A DNA stretch of 26,916 nt, from assembly GCA_964579735.1 (NCBI GenBank), contig CAZOHH010000033.1, positions 1-26,916 of the forward strand, in the 5' to 3' direction. The notes beneath the pieces were generated by a model that did no database searches, was not told where the DNA came from, and saw only the letters and a program-made list of their open reading frames with translations. The DNA comes from CAILLO01 sp964579735 (GTDB lineage Bacteria; Bacillota; Clostridia; Saccharofermentanales; UBA5734). Position numbers and translations under genes: made by a program. Within the stretch, counting starts at the first letter, position 1. The number at the start of each line of letters is the position of its first letter. Below are positions 22,909-26,916 of this stretch, piece by piece.

Positions 22909-22937
22909 AGACCCCCGTGCTTTCGGCGCGGGGGTCT
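22909..22937. terminator. Terminator hairpin between tRNA-Ala and the RCC1 gene, probably bidirectional
   Basis: AGACCCCCG (22909-22917) and CGGGGGTCT (22929-22937) form a nine-pair, GC-rich stem. It follows the tRNA by 11 bases and, on the other strand, the stop of the RCC1 protein by eight. The T-tract is short both ways (ATT on plus, TTCGTTTCC on minus). Confidence 0.75.
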
Positions 22938-22945
22938 ATTCGATG

Positions 22946-24706
22946 TCACTCGTTCTTTTCGATCAGGTTCCGATGGGCGGCTCGCCAGGCTACGACCTTC
23001 AGGGCGACGGCGAGGACGGCCAGTATCGAAGCAAGAAGAATCAGCTTGTTAAGGACATCGCGATAGGTACTCGTCATGAGCTCGGACCACTGTTCGCCGC
23101 CACGCGAGGGTTCGGGCGAAGCCGCTCCCGGCGTTCCAGCGACTGGTGTACCGGCAGCTGGACTCGGGGCAGGCCCAGTCGACCCAGGCGAGGCGTTGGG
23201 AGAAATCGAGGGACTGACCGCCGGCAATGTCTGAACGACCAACGCAGGGGTCTCCTCGGCGGCTCCGGAGGCGCCGAGCGCGACGATGCGCAACGTGTGG
23301 TTCGCTCCGGAGGGAAGGTTCCCGAGCTGGATGCTGCGGACCGTCCGGGGCAGTTGAAGGGTCTCGCGGCTCGTTCCATCCGGCAGGGTCCACCGGATCA
23401 GGAATCCCCTGACATTCTCGACGTAGAGATCCGATGAACTCCAGGAGAGGGCGATGGAGGTTTGTGTGACCTGGACGACTTTGATCCTCGGTGCGATGAC
23501 GCGCCAGATGTTCGTGGTCATCGTGATGGAGTGGGGATCGGTGACCCCGGTCGAACTGCCCGAAGATTGACCGACGGAATTCGATCCAAAAGCCCAGACG
23601 GTTCCGACGAGACTGCGCGCGAGGATATGCCGGCCACCCACGGCGATCTCGTTGACGCCGGATAGACCCAAAGGTATGGGATAGGGAAGAGAACCTGTCT
23701 TGCCGTAACCGAGACGGCCACCATCCGCCAGACCCCAACCGTGGACGACCCCACCTGTCAGAAGGGCGACGACGTGGTCGGGGCCGCAATCAACGGAGAG
23801 GACTCCCGAAAGGTCGGCACCTCCGGGTGCGGAAAGAACCGGTGCGGCCTGCGGGTCCGAGGCGCCTCCGGTATCTCGGCCGAGTACTCCATTGGCGTTG
23901 CTTCCCCAGGAATAGAGTGCTCCTGAGCGTCCGACGGCCAAGGCGAATCCTTTCCCCGTGGAAATCGATGAGATGCCTTTGAGCTGCGTTCCGTCGCTCC
24001 GTAGGACGGGTTCAGCCTGGGATGGACCTGCGGACGGGCATGAATATACGCTTCCGTCGGTCTTGAGCAAGACGACTTGGGAAGAGCCAACGGAAATCGC
24101 CGCGATTCCATTCAACGCCGCTCCCGACGATTTGAGCTGGACCGTCGTTGGACGAAGATCCTTGCCCCAGACTCTGGCGGTCCCATCTGAAAGCAGTGCA
24201 GCACTGCTCGTGCCGCCAGCAGACACCATAATGACGTTGCCAAGCATCGCGCCGTTCTGCAGTCGGACCTGGGCTGGTGCGAGTATCTTGGGCGTGGAAA
24301 TGCCGAGGGAAAGGGCACCATTGGAGTTCGCACCGAAGACCCATACGGTCTTGTCGCTCATCAGGACAAGGGAGTGCGTATCGCCCGCGGCGACGGAGAT
24401 CGCCCTGCGAGATGAGACGACCGAATAGGCCTTGACGGGAGAGGTGCGCCTTGTCGTTGAACCGTCTCCGAGCTGTCCGTATGTGTTGTCGCCGAAAGAC
24501 CAGACGTTCCCCGCGTCATCGATGGCGAGAGAGTGAAGGGCACCTGCCGCTATCTTCGGTTGTCCCACCGAAGCATCGACGAACCGGTCATATGGTAGGG
24601 AAGAGGCGGTGAACAGGACAACGGCCAGCGTCAGGACGAATGCCGCCACCTTTTCCGTTTTTTTCGATGGGGGCGTCGATACATCATGGCGGAGATTTGG
24701 ATGCAT
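22946..24706 (-). CDS. Membrane-anchored RCC1-repeat protein with Fn3-like domain (second of two)
   Basis: This 586-residue protein has a signal/anchor helix near residues 19-36 and then an RCC1-type beta-propeller. About seven blades can be counted from the repeated AAG-xHSLxL and W-xFG-xN-xGQLG pattern: WSFGDNTYGQLGDG, WVFGANSNGALSLG, a worn pair (VWGKDLRPTT, VYSCPSAGPSQ), YSWGSNANGVLGRD, HGWGLADGGRLGYG and WAFGSNSVGQSSG. An Fn3-like domain follows (about 405-490: IALSWSSSDLYVENVRGF and on), then a Ser/Pro/Gly/Ala stalk (495-540) and a C-terminal helix (about 553-575) with a short basic tail. It is probably displayed on the cell surface; the ligand is unknown. It is encoded 36 bases after a paralogue with the same plan. 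AAGGAAG precedes the ATG. Confidence 0.85.
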   Translation of the reverse strand: MHPNLRHDVSTPPSKKTEKVAAFVLTLAVVLFTASSLPYDRFVDASVGQPKIAAGALHSLAIDDAGNVWSFGDNTYGQLGDGSTTRRTSPVKAYSVVSSRRAISVAAGDTHSLVLMSDKTVWVFGANSNGALSLGISTPKILAPAQVRLQNGAMLGNVIMVSAGGTSSAALLSDGTARVWGKDLRPTTVQLKSSGAALNGIAAISVGSSQVVLLKTDGSVYSCPSAGPSQAEPVLRSDGTQLKGISSISTGKGFALAVGRSGALYSWGSNANGVLGRDTGGASDPQAAPVLSAPGGADLSGVLSVDCGPDHVVALLTGGVVHGWGLADGGRLGYGKTGSLPYPIPLGLSGVNEIAVGGRHILARSLVGTVWAFGSNSVGQSSGSSTGVTDPHSITMTTNIWRVIAPRIKVVQVTQTSIALSWSSSDLYVENVRGFLIRWTLPDGTSRETLQLPRTVRSIQLGNLPSGANHTLRIVALGASGAAEETPALVVQTLPAVSPSISPNASPGSTGPAPSPAAGTPVAGTPGAASPEPSRGGEQWSELMTSTYRDVLNKLILLASILAVLAVALKVVAWRAAHRNLIEKNE

Positions 24707-24742
24707 GGGCGTCTTCCTTTCTACCCAAGGGGGCGCCGGATA

Positions 24743-26806
24743 TCAGGTCCTGATGCCGCCGACCTTGCGAAGCCCAAGGTATAGTGCGGGGAGAAGAAGT
24801 CCGAGGCCGATCGCGACGCAGACGGCGATGACTGCCGGCGTCAGGGTAAGTGGGGGAAGGATGACGCCAGGACCATAGAATCCATCCACGTCCCAGGGAA
24901 CCTCCAGAGGAATGGGCGTGCCGAACTCATCGGCATTCCATCCTGGTCCTGGAAGGATGTCGAGGGAACCATCGTCCAAAGAAGGAGTGACGTCGGGACT
25001 CTCGGAAATCAAAGGGTCCACGGTAGGCGTAGCTTCTGGCGAGGCGAGCGGATCGGTCGTGGGATCCGCTTCCATGGCCGGATCTGCCGTAGGTGTGGGC
25101 AGCAGCTCTTCCTCCGGAGTCGGTTCGCCAGTCGGGTACGCCTCCTCCGGCTCCCCGGTCGGGAAAGCCTGCTCGTAGGTCATGCCCAGAGGAACGTACT
25201 CGAAGGGAAGACCGCCATCGGAGAGGTTCCCGGCATCATCATATGAATAGATGCGGAAGACCTGAGGAGCTGTGGGATCGAATCCGGAAAGGACGCCTCC
25301 CGGCTCTTCGCCGAAGTCGAGTGTGATTTCTTCCCCATCGGGGTCGATGTATCGGGTTTCATATCCTGCGACGCGAATGTTGTCGGCGGCGGCGGGCCAC
25401 GAGAAGGAAATCATGTCGTCCTTGCGCTCCACGAGCGATAGGGAATCACCCTTCCTCCATGAGGGAGCGATGCGGTCGGGGAGGAGGGACTCTACAGGTA
25501 CGTTCTGGTCGATGACCGTTCCGTCGCCGAGCTGGCCCGATTCGTTCCGTCCCATTCCGCCGAGCTGGCCCTTGATGCCGAGGAGAAGCGTATGCGCACC
25601 GCTGGTCGCCACGGCCTCGAAAGGAAGGAAGGTAGACCCGGTCCAGCCATTGGATTCTGCAGTAAGGGCACGGGGAAGAGGACTCGCCTTCACGGAACCG
25701 AGACCCAGTGCTCCGTCCATGTTCGAACCCAACACAAGCACTTTGGATTTTCTGGAACCGGTCCGGTCCACGAAGGGTTGGATGATGATCGAGACACCTG
25801 CTCCTGCGGCGATCAGGGATGCCTGGTCGTTTTCGGGTGCCGTATCGCCCGTCAGGTCGATACGGACGGGATGCATCGCATAGGCATCGGAGGAAGGTAT
25901 CCGTCCCTGACCGAGCTGTCCGGCCGAGTCCGAACCCCAGCCATATACGTTACGGGACGTGCTTCCATCCGCGAGTTCCGTCTCCATGATGGCCAGACCA
26001 TGGTCGGAACCTGCAGAAATCGCGACGACGTCCTCCACACCCTCGACGAGCGCGGGCTTCGCATGTGAAATCCGGGTGCCGTCACCGAGTTGTCCGGATC
26101 GGTTGTCTCCCCAAGCCATGACGGTTCCGCTTCGAGTCAGGTACATCGAAAAGCCTCCGCCGGCAGCGACGGCTACGGCTCCGCTCGGACAGACGAGGAC
26201 CGGCGTGAGGACCCGCGTCCCAAGCACGGTTCCGTCGAGGTCCAGAATGGATTCCGATTCGTAGTTTCCGATCTGGAATTCCGTGTTGCGGCCCCACGCA
26301 TAGACGGCGCCATCAGAAGTAAGCGCAAGTGCATGATGGGCACCTGCGGAGACCGCGACGACGGGAGGCAGGCCTTCGAGGAGAAGCGGCATGGAGGAAT
26401 TCCGCGTATCGCCCGTTCCGAGCTGGCCATACAGATTCCGGCCCCAGGCATAGACGCTCCCGTCAGAGGTGACGGCGAGACTGTACCAGGAACCAGCGGA
26501 AATCGCGACGACGTCGGTGGGGTATGTGAGTTCCGTCGGTACGCTCCGGGAAACGGTGGTACCGTCACCGAGCTGACCGTACGAATTGTCCCCGAACGCG
26601 AGGATGCGACCATCGTAGTTCAGGACGAGACTGTGATGGAGTCCGGTAGCGAGAGCGGCATTGGTCGCTGCACCTAGCGCAGGAAAATAAGGGTCTTCGC
26701 CTTCTCCCGATACGGTGGCAAGAGGGAGCAGGAAAAGCGCCACGGAAACCGCTAAGAGCGTGGTGACGCGTAGAAAGCGATGGAATTTCCGATTCTGCCT
26801 GGTCAT
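24743..26806 (-). CDS. Membrane-anchored RCC1-repeat protein with Fn3-like domain (first of two)
   Basis: This 687-residue protein has a signal peptide (about 15-35), then a clean seven-blade RCC1 propeller: FGDNSYGQLGDG, WGRNLYGQLGTG, WGRNTEFQIG, WGDNRSGQLGDG, WGSDSAGQLGQG, LGSNMDGALGLG and MGRNESGQLGDG. After RIAPSW a Fn3-like domain contains WPAAADNIRVAGYETRY and FRIYSYDDAGN. A long acidic Pro/Thr/Glu/Asp stalk with PTGEP, PTPT and DPT repeats follows, then a C-terminal membrane helix (TPAVIAVCVAIGLGLLLPALYLGL) and basic tail. The ATG at 26804-26806 is chosen for its GGAGGACCTCC site and because it starts the signal peptide; an upstream in-frame ATG at 26885-26887 lies in the promoter. Ligand and role are unknown. 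Confidence 0.87.
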   Translation of the reverse strand: MTRQNRKFHRFLRVTTLLAVSVALFLLPLATVSGEGEDPYFPALGAATNAALATGLHHSLVLNYDGRILAFGDNSYGQLGDGTTVSRSVPTELTYPTDVVAISAGSWYSLAVTSDGSVYAWGRNLYGQLGTGDTRNSSMPLLLEGLPPVVAVSAGAHHALALTSDGAVYAWGRNTEFQIGNYESESILDLDGTVLGTRVLTPVLVCPSGAVAVAAGGGFSMYLTRSGTVMAWGDNRSGQLGDGTRISHAKPALVEGVEDVVAISAGSDHGLAIMETELADGSTSRNVYGWGSDSAGQLGQGRIPSSDAYAMHPVRIDLTGDTAPENDQASLIAAGAGVSIIIQPFVDRTGSRKSKVLVLGSNMDGALGLGSVKASPLPRALTAESNGWTGSTFLPFEAVATSGAHTLLLGIKGQLGGMGRNESGQLGDGTVIDQNVPVESLLPDRIAPSWRKGDSLSLVERKDDMISFSWPAAADNIRVAGYETRYIDPDGEEITLDFGEEPGGVLSGFDPTAPQVFRIYSYDDAGNLSDGGLPFEYVPLGMTYEQAFPTGEPEEAYPTGEPTPEEELLPTPTADPAMEADPTTDPLASPEATPTVDPLISESPDVTPSLDDGSLDILPGPGWNADEFGTPIPLEVPWDVDGFYGPGVILPPLTLTPAVIAVCVAIGLGLLLPALYLGLRKVGGIRT

Positions 26807-26857
26807 CGATGGAGGTCCTCCGGGGACTGCCGTACGGCGCGGAATTCGTTCCCGCAC

Positions 26858-26887
26858 AATATACCACCCATCCACGCTTCCTTTCAA
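26858..26887 (-). promoter_or_regulatory. Promoter of the RCC1 gene pair
   Basis: On the minus strand TTGAAA (26882-26887), an 18-base spacer and TATATT (26858-26863), with TGG before the -10, form a plausible promoter. The -35 overlaps the palindrome TCAAATTTGA (26884-26893). The remaining bases to 26916 hold nothing I can identify. Confidence 0.55.
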
Positions 26888-26916
26888 ATTTGAGCGCGCC
26901 GTAGGAGCGTCGCGGT

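Noticed and set aside
24950..25170. DNA tandem repeat array
   Set aside because: The repeated Pro/Thr/Glu/Asp units are the coding of the RCC1 stalk and are imperfect at the DNA level.

Overview
The window looks like a scaffold from a metagenome-assembled or draft genome of an uncultured, GC-rich, anaerobic Bacillota (Clostridia-like) bacterium. The pointers are AddAB rather than RecBCD, a YtqB/MnmM-type methylase, a PIN-PhoH ATPase, a TM1266-family [FeFe]-hydrogenase-associated regulator, an ECF transporter S component, strong AGGAGG ribosome sites and ATGA stop/start overlaps. A run of exactly 100 N (20502-20601) is a scaffolding placeholder. The lineage is inferred from gene content only.

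Layout. 1-481 (minus): 3' part of a DUF485-ActP acetate-type symporter operon with a promoter and a perfect inverted repeat over its -10 box. 635-1834 (minus): an M28-like lipoprotein that has lost most zinc ligands. 1918-12544 (plus): a tightly packed run of an AAA ATPase, a DUF4276 (TOPRIM-like) protein, HemW, AddB and AddA. The first two look like a two-gene anti-phage module upstream of the cell's main double-strand-break repair nuclease. 12541-12776 (minus): remnant of an esterase gene with a frameshift. 12856-14435: mnmM converging on, and overlapping, an EamA transporter. 14524-15996 (plus): glutathione peroxidase followed at once by a tocopherol-cyclase-like protein. 16006-17343 (minus): glutamate dehydrogenase, divergent from 17589-20488 (plus), an acyl-CoA ligase translationally coupled to a transglutaminase-like lipoprotein. 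After the gap, 20602-22686 (minus): a truncated ECF S component, the TM1266-type regulator and PhoH. 22822-22897 (plus): tRNA-Ala(CGC) with a good promoter and a hairpin terminator. 22946-26806 (minus): two tandem secreted, membrane-anchored seven-bladed RCC1 propeller proteins with the same overall architecture.

Most of the window is ordinary chromosome: central nitrogen metabolism, tRNA modification, heme trafficking and DNA repair. The parts most worth following are the ATPase/DUF4276 pair, the twin RCC1 surface proteins, the peroxidase/tocopherol-cyclase-like pair and the pseudo-peptidase. I saw no CRISPR array, rRNA, transposase, integrase or phage structural gene. Most promoters I can recognise share an extended -10 (TGnTAnnnT-like) box. 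All family assignments come from reading motifs; no database search was run.
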